From: Dichomitus squalens LYAD-421 SS1
Lineage: Eukaryota > Basidiomycota > Agaricomycetes > Polyporales > Polyporaceae
Reading direction: 5' to 3'
Assembly: GCF_000275845.1 (NCBI RefSeq)
Contig: NW_006766965.1
Coordinates: forward strand, 66,295 to 104,726
DNA length: 38,432 nt
Shown: positions 1 to 12,150 of the stretch, piece after piece
Layout of the letters: every line of letters starts with the position of its first letter
How positions within the stretch are numbered: position 1 is the stretch's first letter
The notes under the pieces: generated by a model
Database searches by the model: none
What the model was told of the DNA's origin: nothing
What the model saw: the letters and a program-made list of their open reading frames with translations, nothing else
Program-made: the position numbers and the translations under genes

Positions 1-203
1 CAAGATAATCTCGGCGCGCGCTTCTGCGATCTTCGCACGCCAGGCACGCACAGCCTTCGTGTTATCAGAGCCGGAGGGCGGGTTTCATCAGCAGGGGCGC
101 TCGTAACCTCCCAGAGACCCTTGCGAACAAGGAGGGCCTCCATGCCGATAACCCATTCGGCGTAGTTGTCGTCGGCGAGCTTTGCAATTGTGGGCGGTGC
201 CAT
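1..203 (-). pseudogene. Copia gag polyprotein, N-terminal fragment with frameshift
   Basis: From an ATG at 203 the minus strand encodes a protein starting MAPPTIAKLADDNYAEW and then GMEALLVRKGLWEV, the characteristic N-terminal part of Copia Gag proteins (UBN2/DUF4219-like: a 'W...ME.LL..K.LW' pattern). After about 45 codons the recognisable continuation (NTKAVRAWRAKIAEARAEI, another Gag hallmark) lies in a different frame, so there is an indel around positions 65-85. The fragment is cut by the left edge of the window. Gag packages the element RNA in cytoplasmic virus-like particles; this copy looks unable to make a full product. Confidence 0.7.
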
Positions 204-237
204 CGGGGCGGGAGCAGCGGGGAGCGCGGGGCGGTCA

Positions 238-335
238 CGGTTACGGGGTCGTCGGGGTGCACGGGGTCGTCGTCGGGTCGGTCGTTGTCGTCGGGTCGGT
301 CGTCGTCATGGGTCGTCGGTTCGCGGGATCGTCGA
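238..335. repeat. Low-complexity GTCGTCGGGTCGGTC-type tract
   Basis: Degenerate short tandem units built from gtcgtc, gggtcg and gtcgg lie between the LTR and the gag start. They translate to Thr/Pro/Asp-rich runs in one minus frame, but this is probably untranslated leader. Confidence 0.6.
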
Positions 336-358
336 GTGGCTTCGGCCCCACTAGGCAG

Positions 359-592
359 TGCCTCGAATTATCCTTCGGGCAGAGGAGACGCGTTTGTGTA
401 GAAGTTCGAGGGCAAGCGGGCACAAATGGGATTCGCGTTTGGCCGGTGCAAACGCGTGCCGTACATAGTACATACAATAGACCTTATATACACAGTAGAA
501 TAGGGGTAGATAAGGGCGCGGGTATCCGTCGGGGGGCGGGACCTGTGGCGCTCGTTCCGCGAGCTCGCCATCTTGACGCCAGGATTCCAACA
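359..592 (-). repeat. Long terminal repeat (about 234 bp) of the Copia element
   Basis: On the minus strand the segment starts with TGTTGGAATCCTGGC and ends with TTCGAGGCA, the TG...CA termini expected of an LTR. It contains a TATA-like TATATAAGG at about positions 478-488 and begins 156 bp before the gag start codon. The boundaries rest on the terminal dinucleotides and the position relative to gag; the second LTR is outside the window, so identity between LTRs could not be used. Confidence 0.65.
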
Positions 593-1645
593 CAGATTTC
601 GTGTGTCTATGTGTAAAACAGAAAGCACAGAGCTTTTGGAGGAGTCTGAGTGAACATCTCTGAAGGTTCCGTGACTTACTGTGGCCAGGCCATGCGCAAT
701 GAGAATTGTCGGGTTGGTGTCTCTGTCAGCGCCTGCAACTGGGTGATGAGTATACAGATCATGGTCATAGACAGGGTTTTCTGCCTCCAATTTGGCACTA
801 CCAAGCTCACGATGCTGTGGAAGGAACCAGGCAGGAGGAGGTTTTCATCTCAGAGGCCTCAGGACGGACAGCTCACGGTGGACAAACCAGGTAGATCGGA
901 CAACAGTTATCAGGCGCGCAAGGAATTCTAGGGACGGATAACCCATTTATGGGACTTACACTGCTTGCGATGGGCCGATTAGAAGTACGTGTACACCGGA
1001 GAGCTTCCATTCCCATTCTACTCCCGTCCAACCAGCATCTTCACCGGTCATTGTCTGATCACCGACTCGACCGCAGCCTCGAATGATGACGAATGACCCG
1101 ACTCTTGTCTTTTTGTCTGAACTTGCGATATTGTCGACGCGCAAGACAATACCACGTTGCTCTGTACTGGTATATGACTGCAGGATCCTGCTATTCTGAT
1201 TGTTCTTGCTTGCCCACATACGCCCACCGCGCCTCCCGCGGGACTTGATGCACGCTTCTAGGCTACTTGTGTGAACATGGGGCTCATCGGCGGTACAGCC
1301 GGCCTCACCGCGCCACGCCAGCGGTATGCATGCTTCGCCGGCAGGTCTGCTCTCCGAACGCAGCATGGCATTTCGATGTGTTCTCAAGTACAGCCGCTGA
1401 TGAGCGCGTGATACTGATAGCTCCAGTCCTCTAGGTGCACCATCGTTTCCTCTGTTTGCAGCCTTCACACAAGGGCTAGTAGACTCTGTTTAGGCGCCTC
1501 AATCATCTTCAGTAGCCCATGCGTTCCATGCTCGCGAAGCACCCCGTTTATATTCCACTCGAACCTTCTGACGCCTTGTCATTCCCTCACGCACGTCGCC
1601 CCCACGACAGCGCTCCCCGCCCCTCGACCTCAATCTCCTACCGCC
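593..1645. other. Intergenic, no recognised gene; includes an unassigned 170-codon minus ORF (956-1468)
   Basis: The stretch lies between the Copia LTR and MFS1. The longest open frame (minus, 956-1468) would encode 170 residues without recognisable motifs, signal peptide or membrane segments. It is Arg/Ser/Gly-rich at the N-terminus and is most likely a chance ORF or an old remnant. The right part holds the MFS1 promoter. Confidence 0.5.
1547..1554 (+). promoter_or_regulatory. Putative TATA box of MFS1
   Basis: TTTATATT lies 92 bp upstream of the MFS1 start codon and is followed by a C-rich, CT-rich leader, a common fungal promoter arrangement. The call rests on position and sequence only. 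Confidence 0.4.
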
Positions 1646-3735
1646 ATGTCCTCGCCAGCCCCTCCGCCCCCCAAGTCGGGGAAAGGTTCAGCTTTCTGGT
1701 TGTCTTTCATTGCAGTCGTCGTTGCCAATTTCCTCAGCGCGCTTGACATGACCGCCGTGTCGACCGCAGTCCCTACAATAACGAGCGACCTTCATGGTGG
1801 CGACGACTTCGTCTGGATTGGGTCGGCATACGGCCTCGCTAGCACAGCAATCCTACCCTTCTCTGGTCGCCTCGCGGACGTTTTTGGACGTCGGCCAATC
1901 ATGCTGGTGTCCATTGCGATCTTCTTGGTTGGAAGTGCTCTGGCTGGAGCCGCACAGACCATGAATTGGCTGATTGCTGCTCGAAGTACGTTTTTCTACT
2001 TCTTCCGCTATCGCAATTGTGAAATTGTTGCTTTCAGCCGTCCAAGGGATTGGCGGAGGTGCCATCGTGAACTTGGGTTCAATCATCCTTGGTGACTTGG
2101 TGTCGCTCGCGGAACGTGGAACGTACCAAGGTATTCTCATCCTCGTTTGGGCACTTGCAGGAGCTATTGGTCCGACCATAGTGAGTAAATACTCCATCGT
2201 CTAATTGGAGAAGAGCACGATATAACATACCCTTGGTAAGGCCGGCTCGCTTGCTCAAGATGCGACTTGGAGATGGCTGTTCTGTACGGATTTCAGCCTT
2301 CCCCTCTCGCTTTGTTACTGAAGATCTTCATCTACACCTCTGTTATAGACCTGAATCTCCCATTGGCGGGGATATCCTTCGTCCTCGTCGCAGTTTTTCT
2401 CCGTGTGAGGACTCCTGAAGGATCCATAAGAGAGAAGCTCGCACGGGTCGATTGGATGTCAGTCATATCGTCGCTAACAGCGGTGCTATACTAATACTTC
2501 ATTCGTAGTGGTAACTTGATTATCATCGTTGGCACGACACTTGCATTGCTGGCGTTGACTTGGGGAGGCATCCGTTTCCCTTGGAGCTCGTCTCATGTTC
2601 TGGCACCACTCATCATCGGGGTCGTATTCATCCTTGCATTCTTTGTATTCGAAAGCCTTGTTCCACGCGAACCGACCACTCCTTTGGACATCCTTCATAG
2701 CAGGACGGCCTTGAGCGGGTGAGACGCACCCCCCATCTTTTTGTTTCGATTCACTCATCACCTTCACGTACCAGATATCTTGCAACGTTCTTTCATGGTA
2801 TTGTCACCATGTCGACTATGTGTATGTGTCCTGTTTCATAATCCGCTGAACGGCATAGCTAACGCGATTTAGTCTATATTCCTGTATATTTCCAGGCTTG
2901 CTTCGGCGCCAGCCCCATCCACTCCAGCGTCAACATGCTCGCCACCACGCTCATTTGCGCTCCTCTATCACTCTTCGCTGGTGGAGTCGTGAAGAGGATG
3001 GCAAAGTATCGCCCGGCAAACTACGTGGGCTGGATCCTCATGCTCATCGGCTTTGGACTCTTCACTCTGTTCAAGTACAATTCTTCGACCGGCATGTGGG
3101 CTGGCTTCCAGGTCATCACCGCGGCTGGTATCGGTATCATCGTAAGTGTCTCTGGTTGATTTTGAGACAGCTCGACTCACCCCTGCCTTGGCATGCTAGT
3201 GGTCCGCCTCTGTCTTTCCCATCCTTGCGTCCAGTCCTGTGCCTCGTTTTGCTGCAGCTCTCGCGTTCCAGAACTTCCTCCGTCAGTTCGCGCAGGTACG
3301 TCATTCCATACATAATCAGTGCACATCACTGATTTCTCCTTCGTCGTACAGACGTGGGGCATCACTATTTCAGCATCTATCCTGCAGAACGAACTCAAGA
3401 AGCACCTTCCCTCCGCCTTCGCTGGGCAGTTCCCTGAAGGCGTCGAGATCGCCTACGCCATCATCCCCATCATCCCGACGCTCGAAGAGCCTCTACGGAC
3501 CGAGGTCCGCATCGCGTTTGCGACCTCCATGTCCATCGTCTGGAAGGTCATGCTCGGTCTCGCGGGCGGCGGGTTGCTCACCACTCTCCTGCTCAAGGAG
3601 ATCCCCATGCATACCGCGACGGACAGCCGCTACGGGCTCGAGAAGCAAGACATGACATCGTCCGATGTGGAGGCTGACCCCCAGAACGGCTCGCAGGGCT
3701 TCATCGCCCTCTCGGAGAAGGGCCAGGAACTTTGA
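1646..3735 (+). CDS. MFS transporter, DHA2 (14-TM drug:H+ antiporter) type; MFS1, 9 exons, intact
   Basis: Predicted plasma-membrane efflux protein of the DHA2 branch (relatives of fungal azole and toxin exporters such as TRI12-like pumps). Exons: 1646-1985, 2038-2180, 2241-2283, 2349-2457, 2509-2718, 2775-2821, 2873-3141, 3200-3295, 3352-3735. They total 1641 nt, i.e. 546 aa in one frame, the usual DHA2 length. Visible landmarks are a first TM segment containing NFLSALDMTAVSTAVPTI, motif A GRLADVFGRRP, motif C-like RGTYQGILILVWALAGAIGP, and WRWLFYLNLPLAG; the C-terminal half includes NYVGWILMLIGFG and ISASILQNELKKHLP. The start MSSPAPPPP... is chosen because the cytosolic tail is short and the paralogue MFS2 starts alike. 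All introns are GT-AG, 52-65 nt. The substrate cannot be read from sequence. Confidence 0.93.
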
Positions 3736-6515
3736 AGGCGGTGTAGGGCGTCATATGTATACCTGTTCAGTTTACCTCAGAACGATGCATTGGGTGCGCC
3801 GAAGTAATTTAAGTAGCTTTGTCCTTTCTCTGTTCTACCCTATCGTCCCCCATGTTGTGAGGCCTCCTCTCGGACACCGACGAGCAGCATATCAGTCAAG
3901 TGTAGATGGCTTGTGAACTCCACTCGAATATCATGAAAGTGACACAGTTTGATCTTGTACAAGTGCTCTCGATCCGATTTCGATCCGCGATTGAATTTGA
4001 TAATATTTCACGATCCCATCAAGCAACGGGCGCTGGTCAAATTACGAAATTTTCTCAGAGACAAACAAAGGGCACCCACAACGGAAAACAAATCCGGCGG
4101 TGGGCAGAACGGCGCCCATGCGGTCGAGCTGTATAGCTGCTAACAGCATGTCATGCCCGCTCGACCAGAAGCCGCATTGGATTCTGCTTGGCCCGCTCTC
4201 TATCATAATAACATATTCCTCTGGCGGTTTGGGCGGATCTCACCCTTGTGTACAGGTTAAGCGGGTGATGGTACATCCGGAGACCCGGTCGCTGCCGGAG
4301 ACTACTTTTCCTCTTGTCCGCGTTCATCACAGGGAACGAAGTCATTTTAGAGGATACTGTCGCTATCAAAACCTCAGGTGTGTACCCATCCGGGGATGTG
4401 ATGAATGGGCCTCAGACTGTATGCATGCGCCAGGTAATCTTCGGCGGAAGTCTTCATGGTCATATGCTTCGGAACAGGCCATCAGAGATGACATGCGAAT
4501 ATGAGATGACGTTGGTGAGTCTTCCATACTATCTATTCCGGTCACGTATTGCCTTTTAGGTGCCCAGCACGAGCCCACAGTGGTGGGGTCAGTTGCACAG
4601 GATATTTTCTGTGTTATCACGATTGGGTACCCAACTTCGACTTCGACTGTTTGCTTATCTTACTGTTCTGTGATTTATTTGAGCGTGCAAGGAAATCGTA
4701 CATCCACAACACCTTGTACTTCAACTTGACATAGGGGGAGACGTAAGGCGAGCTGCCAGATGTGCTCGGTCATCAGGTGAAAACAAGACCGGAGTCGCGC
4801 CCCATCCGCCCATAGAATTGTGGGTGGCAGCGACAGGCGTGGGTGGTTGTACTCGTAATCCTCCGCTCTCGCACGGAGTGATGGCGTCTGCGGGTGACAG
4901 CTCGACTCCGGTCCGGCTCGCCCAGGACTCAGCATCCCGCAGGTTTGCGCGAGCGTGCACGCGATAGGCGCCTCAAAGCTGCGGGGACTTGCAGGAGCCT
5001 CGAGGGACCCAGCTGCAGGAGTGCCGTCTACCTTCACCTCGGTTTCTTCGGATCGTCCGACCCCCCACCCTTGACATACGCTCTATGTTCTGTGAGAGCG
5101 GTCCTGGTCTTTGATCTGTATGATATTCAATCTGATGTCTCCTGTGTTTTTATAGATCGTTTCCTTTACGACGAAATATAGACTACTGACTCGGACCTAG
5201 GCTCTCATTCAACTGGACGAGCTAATCAACACGGCTTGTGGAGCTCCTGCAACGAAGACTAGGCCACGTAGGTGACTCTTTGCATATCAATAGCCCACAC
5301 TGTCGCTTGCTTAGTGTATGTCGATACCTTCATGACGGGGTGAGTAATCCCAATGATCACTAGATGGATGAAGTCACTCACGATGCTCTAGGCCCCAATG
5401 CTTCTCCGTCTCTGGGAACCTAGGGCGGTGATATGGTCAAGGACGCACCGTCTTTCGGTATGACTGGATCACCAGCTAGTCGATAGCGGGACTGCGCAAT
5501 ATCCGAGGAATAGAAACCTCATGACGCGAAGGTAATGTGCGCTCCACCATTCGAATGTCCATCAGTGCGCTAACAGAGTATCAGGCCTAAGTCGACCGCT
5601 CTGCTGACTCTGTCAATGATACTGCACAGAAATTACCTTGATACATGAATCCTCTGTGGAGAACGTGCAAGACTTTGAACGCCTTCAAGTATGAGGCTTA
5701 AGCATGATTTTCGATAGTAAGTATTGTCTGAATACTGTTTGTACAATCTGTCTGATCCATGCCGCATCTCAATCCAGTTTGTAATGGATGAGACCAGCAT
5801 ATCCCATGTGTGGTCGACTACCTCGTTTGCGTATTCATGATTGAGGCCATCGTAGCTTCGGCCTTCTGATCGTTCCCCGATGGTATATACTCCATACGTA
5901 GCATTATTCACAGTGTAGGTCATTTCTCCTCCACGACTAGTGGAGAGTGTGGGTAGGTAGTATCATCGTCTTGAAAAATTCTGTTTTTCAAAGCGGTGAT
6001 ACTATTGACCTGTATTACAGTATTTGATGTCATCCGGGGCCCTTGAGGGGTCGCTTAGCTGACTGATATATTCTTGGAATCACTTTGACCATATCACAAC
6101 GTCTAAGACGATACTACGGTCTTGACTTGTACTCCCGCAGTATGGGGACGTCTTCCTCCATGTACATTGAGATCAATCATTCGTCAAATATACCGGAACG
6201 CCCTCGGGAGTCAGGTATTCCACATCATTCGAGCCAGATCTGTTTTGGTAAAGCCATCGTAGAGAAAGTCAAGAAACACTTGTGCGGCCTATGTTGAGTA
6301 CATGTCAAGCAGTGGGCATAATACAGCTGAACGCCTATGTAGATTGCTCAGAGCCGACGCCTACGTTCTCATAGGAAACATGAAAACATCTGCTCCGCGG
6401 CATGGATGTACGATCTCCTTGATATATCATCAGTATTGAATAGTTCACTAGATATACATGTGTCAGTACACATATCCCTCGTGCGAGAGATAACATACTT
6501 GCCCTCACGTCGAGT
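3736..6515. other. 2.8 kb without a recognised gene
   Basis: I see only short open frames without family signatures. The stretch at 4314-4504 (+) reads as plausible coding sequence for about 60 codons and is followed by a gtgagt donor, but no family was recognised. The minus ORF at 5633-5923 is listed separately. The 3' flank of MFS1 (3736-3900) has no obvious terminator motif. Confidence 0.5.
5633..5923 (-). other. Unassigned 96-codon ORF
   Basis: It begins MTYTVNNATYGVYTIGERSE and has an ordinary amino-acid mix, rich in Tyr, Asn and Ser. No membrane segment, signal peptide or known motif is visible. It lies downstream of DUF6534 copy D on the same strand but does not resemble that family. 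It could be an exon of an unrecognised gene or a chance frame. Confidence 0.2.
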
Positions 6516-8523
6516 TCAGACAGTGGCACTGGCCTTGTCACCCTCTTTGTTTGTCTCGTCAATGGTAATCTATTTTGAAGTGATATGAGCAATCAAGGGA
6601 ACTTCGTGTATGATAGGCACCTACAGCTGCGGAATCTGTAGTCCGGTTATTGGAAAAGCTGGTGCCATTGAGTTGAAATGTGGGGAGCGAGATAGAGCTG
6701 ATATCAACGCCACCATCCCACTTTTTGCCGACGTAGGCCCGAGAGTTAAGCCTATGGATGTTATATCAGTCGGAGACTTCTGCCATCGTAGTCCTTACTT
6801 ACGCCGTCAAGACTGCATTGACGTACACTGGTGGGCAGACGATTAACTAGAGTGGCGGTGCAAGCCATAGGGTGGTGAACTCACGCTTTCCAAGTATGAT
6901 CTCAAAGAACAGGTTGTAGAGCAGAGATTGAGCTGCCAGGTACTAGTCAAAAGTCAGAGCTCATCAACCTCACATGCTATAGAGATGGGGTGCTTACGGA
7001 GACAAGAGCAGCAATCTCAAATATGCTAAGAGTGACGCACATGAGTACAGCGGCTTCGGGGGACGAGAAAGAGGTACGATGCCCACCAAGTCAGCGGTCC
7101 ACTGGCAACAGTGAGTATTATCAGCTTCTCAAGCACGCTTGCGGAGCTGTTGATGTGTTGATAGCCTGTAAATTAGAGAACTACCATCGCGAGTGCATAC
7201 CGACGAGTCGTCGCCTTTTCTTGACTCAATATCCATACCATTGCTCCGGATATGACCATATTGGCGGCAGCTCCCACCGCTAAGCTCGCGGTCCCCGTCG
7301 CCTATGAGGTTACGGTGTTTGTCGAAGCGAACTATCAGAGAGGGGGGAAGGAACATACTTTGAGCTGTGCCTCGGCCTCCACAAGTGAGCGGAACTCTAA
7401 GCTGGGGATAACAGATAGGTGCTCTTTGCAGGCTTCAGGATTTGAGAACTCACAACCGAATTGGGTAGGCTACGTCTCGAGGGTTGAATACCAAATCATC
7501 AGGATATCAACAGAGGCAAACGCTTACGCAGGTTGGTGGCTGAAAACTCATCAGGCATGTTACTAGTAGATGCGAAGTCCATGATGAAGCTCACCTAAAT
7601 GGGCCACTGTGGCAAGTATCTGTGTTGCAAGTTCAGAAAACAAACGCACTCAGACTCAGAACGACTCACGCAATTCGCGGTGATGACCATGTTGCGCTTG
7701 ACTGGCGGTTGTCAGCCTATCACACTTCCACGAGATAACATGATACATACGCCGCCAAATCCTGAGGAGGAAGAAGCTACTAAGAAGTGAGCATCTAGAC
7801 GGCACACAGTGATGAAGAATGGACATAACCCGTCGGCCAAAAAGGCAATCACGCCCTGGAAGTAGGAAGCAGGATTAGGACGAAGATACATCAAGCATGG
7901 CACCCTGCCTCGTACCGTCACAATGATTGTGCTCTAGCAAATGATGAATCGTCATACACATCATGAATCATGTACATGGCGACTGGTACGTACCGGAATG
8001 GACCTGCGGAGAAAGGAATGAATCAACTGGTAGAGAATCTGGGCTCTAACATACCATACAGCTTGAAGCAGCGCGGCAGGGTTTGCATAGTTGGTGATGA
8101 GATAGAAGTACGAAACATGCATAACGAGTGCCTGATGGACCGAGTCTAGGAACCTGGAGAGATACTTCAACCTCAATCGTTGCCTGTTGATGACGGGTGC
8201 CTACCATAGAGACGGTACCTAGGATGATAATGTTAGTATTGGTCAGGAATAGGAAACATCCACCCCACATACTAGTGCCTTGATGAACAACGAGTCCTCC
8301 TTCGATTTAGCTGAGCGGTAGTACTGAAACGTCTGAATGCATGTGACTCCATACACCCTGTGTTTGCATCGGTTAGTGGGTATGCGATGAGTTAGGCTTG
8401 TGTGGCTTACATGGCAGACATAGCGACGCCAATATTGACGACGCCGATAGTGCCCCCGCGGTTGATTTTGGAGAGGATTAGGGAAGCCTCCGCTGATGCT
8501 TCGACAGTGGAAGTGTGGTTCAT
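6516..8523 (-). CDS. DUF6534-type seven-helix membrane protein, copy D, multi-exon
   Basis: Family of unknown function, abundant in Agaricomycetes and predicted to be polytopic membrane proteins. The start is MNHTSTVEASAEASL at 8523. Traced landmarks in order: VYGVTCIQTFQYYRSAK, a 14-nt exon GTACCGTCTCTATG, FLDSVHQALVMHV, the family signature YFYLITNYANPAALLQAVW, GVIAFLADGFFLLRIWRL (two 26-nt exons), ILATVAHLG (25-nt exon), VGAAANMVISGAM, and the C-terminal LYVNAVLTALNSRAYVGKK. The last exon ends ITIDETNKEGDKASATV and stops at 6516. Exons joined in frame wherever traced; some middle exons (about 7100-7500) are less certain. Unlike copy A, the 42-nt exon and the YFYL exon are fused here. The neighbours give no function. 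Confidence 0.75.
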
Positions 8524-9782
8524 GGCGGGCTCTGTGACTCTGCTTTTGAATGCACTGGAAGTTGTGTAATAAGGCTCTTTGAAGCGTTTTGTGCTGTGTT
8601 CATATAGTACCAGTTTTCATGTAGAAGGAGAAGCGAAGATGGGGCACCTACACTGGAAGTCATATGCTTCTTCGCGAGGATCGCAAATTAGAGAGGAGGG
8701 CGCACTCAGCTTAGCCGAAAGCCGAAAGGCTGATCACTCGACACCCATGACGGCGTACTCAGGAAGAATCGCACCAAATCTGACACCGCCAGTACTTCGA
8801 AGATACCCACTTCACGCACTTCACGCGCTGGGCGCGATATGGAGCAAGCTTCTGGTGAACACTGCCCCCAGTTTGCCGAGCCCAGCAGCACATCGGCGAG
8901 TAGCCTGAGATACCTCAAGACCGGTCTCGCCAGGCGCTGCACAGAAGAAGTATTGAAGGCAGGTTCTTCCATCAGCGCTGACTCGCCTTCTCAGGGAGCC
9001 CGCGTCAGCGCTCACATCCCTTGCCTCTACATCGTCTAATCGCGGCCATAAGACATACCTTCTCCTTGCGAGGCTCGACAATCGAAGAACAAGTATGAAT
9101 TGCTTTTACTTCTCCAAGATCAATTCCACCACAATAAAACCCAGCGCGATTTCGGACGCGCTCAGCACCAAGCGAGAACACGATGCGAGGTAGCCTTGTG
9201 GGCGGCTATGAGAACCAGGGTCCCACAACATATACCTGCGCACACACAACATGTCGGGAGATCGGAGTGCCGACCTCGTGCAGAGATAGGTCTCCACAGA
9301 CTTTTCCGAGTACGCCGCGATCGCGTGGAAGGCTATTCAATGAGTCTTGACTGTGGCTCCACATCCCTCTCCCTCAATGGATGGGGAGACTGGCCGATCC
9401 AGCCTGGAAAGACAGGTGCGTCCCTAATCCGCAACCAGGGTAGTAAACATAGTAGTACCAAAGACTATGAACCCTGTCCTCTGTTGTACGAGCGCATATC
9501 AGCACAACGAGAGCCGCTGTCGCCCTCACATGAGCAAAACGGCACAATCGGCGGTTCATGATTGCATCACAGCCATGTTCGTGCAGTGCCTTTGTGCTAC
9601 TTCCCAGATTAGCCACTTCTTGGAAACATGAAGAGGACATGATACATACGCGCAGCAGTGCTCGTTTTTCCACCACATGCAATAACTCATGCACAGTGGA
9701 ACTCCCTGGTTGGCTTACGAAACATGCGGCATGCGCAGCTGAGCGCGATCCATTAGCCGTGACTATATGCTTGACGAAACAA
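8524..9782. other. Intergenic, no recognised gene
   Basis: The stretch lies between the start of DUF6534 copy D and the end of the GMC remnant, both on the minus strand. Open frames of up to about 150 codons exist on both strands (for example 9100-9561 +) but none shows domain motifs, membrane segments or splice-consistent continuation. Confidence 0.45.
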
Positions 9783-12150
9783 TCAGATACCATGGTCCGC
9801 TTTGATGATGTCGGCAGCTACACGACTCGTTAGGACAGAACCTGTGTATGTTATCAGTCACGTACCTTGTCTGCGATGCCATAGGTGGTGGATATGGGAA
9901 GCAGACTCCATAAGAATGACGCTTCCCTGCCAGATGTGACAAACCGTGCCTTGCGTATGAAGACAGTAAGGAGAGGGAGAATAGACAGGTCAGCGACGCG
10001 AATGTTCTTCATGCCGTACACCTGCTTGAGATGTCAGGATATAGCTGAGTGTAAGGACTACGGATCATATGCCTTCAGATGGATGTCGACCACACCACCC
10101 TTCTCCTTCGGCGCGAGCGAGCACGTGCCCGACGAATCTACAATTGCAACCGTGTCAACAAGGTTTCCTGCAAACGGGAACAGTAGATTCATACGCCAAG
10201 TAGTAGCGACGTCCATTTCGACGAAGTCTGCTGCAGCGTACTCGTGCAGTGATAGACCTAGTAGCTCAAGAAGCTTTCTCCGTACCGCGCAGTTGCTCGT
10301 CCGCGGTAACACTGGCGCCAGGAATCAGCTCCGCTTCACTGACATCTTTCCAAGGCCCATCCTGCATAACTATCCGAATAAACTTGGCAGATTCAACTAG
10401 ATGTTTATGTCAATCTCTTCCGTGAGGTAGTTCGGCTCGATCGTTGGCTGGACCTTGGGGTCACTCGAGCTGGCGTGCTGAAGCGGGCAGCGTCAGTTCC
10501 GCATGCATGACATGAAGAAGAAAACGCGACGAACAATGGTTCCCCGAGAGAATGGGTGACCGATCGAGGGAAGGAGGCCGATGTGCGGTTTCAGAGGACC
10601 TGACACGCGCTGAGCACAACTGGGTATCCGGCCCCATGGTGTGGAAGACTCACCTGCAGGATGCACGTTGACGGGGAAGACGACAATCTCGAGGTCGGGC
10701 ACGTTCTTGTCCTTGAGCAACTTCAGCTGCAACTCGTACTGCTCCTTCAAACCCGGCGAGAGCTTGTCCACGTTCTGTTCGATCCTCTTCTCAACCTTCT
10801 CGATCAGCTCGTCCGCCCAATCGGAGAACATGTGCAGCGAGAGGAAGGTAATTCCAGTGCAAGCAAGAGAGGGGACCAGCTGCTTCTCCGCTACGCCCCG
10901 AGGTCAGCGCACGTCGCAGGGGCTTGCTTGTGGTGCGTACGTACTAGATGCTCTGGAGCTCTGCCTGTACTTCTGGCAACGTAATGGTCTCGCTTGTAAC
11001 GAAGCCGTGCTCCTCCTTCATCTCTGCGGAGTTGTCGTATCTCAGGATTCATATGAAACGAGGATTGTTGTACGTACGGAAGACGCAGCTGGTGAAGATC
11101 AGGTGATCTTGCAGGTTCTCACCAACAGAAGGAAGGTCGACCTGCAACGGGATGCCGAGAGGTTCCAATACATTGCGATTTCCGATACCGCTCAGCTCAA
11201 GGATATGTGGGGACTTGACCGTGCTGCACAGGATCGCGATGAGACATGATAGGGCTTCGAGCGTAACGTGATCCCCTTACCTCGCGCACAGGATCACTTC
11301 CTTGGCAGCATGGACAACGTGCACGTCTCCGCCATGTTCGGACTCAACGCCGGTAGCGATGACGTATGCGGCGGTGATCACCGTCAAGTTCGGACGGACA
11401 AGAGCTAGGAAGATAGACAGTGTCGGCGCAGTGCTACGAGTGCCTTTCCTGGGATCGATGTTCGCAGCAGATTTGAAGAGCCCGGCAAGCTGTATTTCCG
11501 TTCAACACGTGGCTTCGACTGTCCCTTGTATGCATGTTACGTGCCGAGCCAACGAGCTAGGAAGATAGACACCAATTGTAAGATGTGCCAACCAACGGTA
11601 GCACAGGAGCTGTACTCACCCTATTATTGATCGTGTCAACGTCATGTGCTTCCACAGAGAAGCATCCAGCCCCGTCGTCACAGCACGGAATTGTACGACG
11701 TCAGCACACCGTCAGGAAGGATAGTTCAGCACCGGAGACGGTCCTACAGACGAGATTCTGACAGGTCCTGCAACATGTTAGTTTGCAGTATCAGCGATAA
11801 CGTAAAGTCAGCTTACCAGCGTGACCGACAGAGTCCTTGTTGTAGAGTTTTTCGAACTCCGGGAAGTTGTTTGCAGGTGAAGTAAGGAAGCTACGACAGA
11901 CGTGAGCAAAGATAAGAACAAGAGCAAGAAAATGAGATCGACATACGTCTCAGCTCTCTTCGGCGCCCCAAAATAGCGCTCTCAATTCAACCAGTCCGGG
12001 TTCCCAAGCGCTTCCACGGCTGCGAATGATATGAGACGAAGGAAGACTGTGGCGCGAATCGTCGTACACACCTTCAACCGCTTCACGCTGAGGTTTGTTC
12101 ATCGCATGTTCACCAGAAGGAAGGGTCTGTGCGGCAGCTGTCTTCAACTT
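9783..12150 (-). pseudogene. Decayed GMC oxidoreductase (FAD-dependent, AA3-like)
   Basis: The C-terminal two thirds of a glucose-methanol-choline oxidoreductase can be read piecewise. Segments: LGNPDW then an in-frame stop (about 12000); FPEFEKLYNKD; RPNLTVITAAYVIATGVES; VKSPHILELSGIG (GMC signature 2, about 11185-11225); LPSVGENLQDHL; an IEQNVDKLSPGLKEQYEL helix; GHPFSRGTI; SDPKVQPTIEPNYLTEE; SSGTCSLAPKEKGGVVD; and finally ADIIKADHGI with a stop at 9783. Stops and frame changes separate many segments. The active-site region normally reading H-x-x-G-T-C-S has Asp in place of His (VDSSGTCS), and the N-terminal FAD-binding GxGxxG region was not found. Intact relatives oxidise alcohols or sugars and supply H2O2 in wood decay; this copy should be non-functional. 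Confidence 0.85.
11402..11571. repeat. 18-bp direct repeat pair inside the GMC remnant
   Basis: GAGCTAGGAAGATAGACA occurs exactly at 11402-11419 and 11554-11571, 152 bp apart. On the minus strand each copy reads as an intron 3' end (TCTATCTTCCTAG). The sequence between them shows no GMC homology that I recognise. Confidence 0.75.

Larger units (their letters stand above)
1..592 (-). mobile_element. Copia-type LTR retrotransposon, 5' part, truncated by the window edge
   Basis: Read on the minus strand, this segment has an LTR (592 to 359), a short leader with a low-complexity tract, and the start of a gag gene (203 to 1). The order LTR, leader, gag is that of the 5' end of a Ty1/Copia element; pol and the 3' LTR would lie beyond position 1. 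The gag part carries a frame break, so this copy is probably dead. No primer-binding site matching the common initiator-tRNA form was recognised just inside the LTR. Target-site duplication cannot be tested because the far end is outside the window. Confidence 0.75.

Noticed and set aside
182..616. 144-codon plus-strand ORF at the left edge
   Set aside because: It is antisense to the Copia LTR and gag leader and consists largely of the low-complexity repeat.
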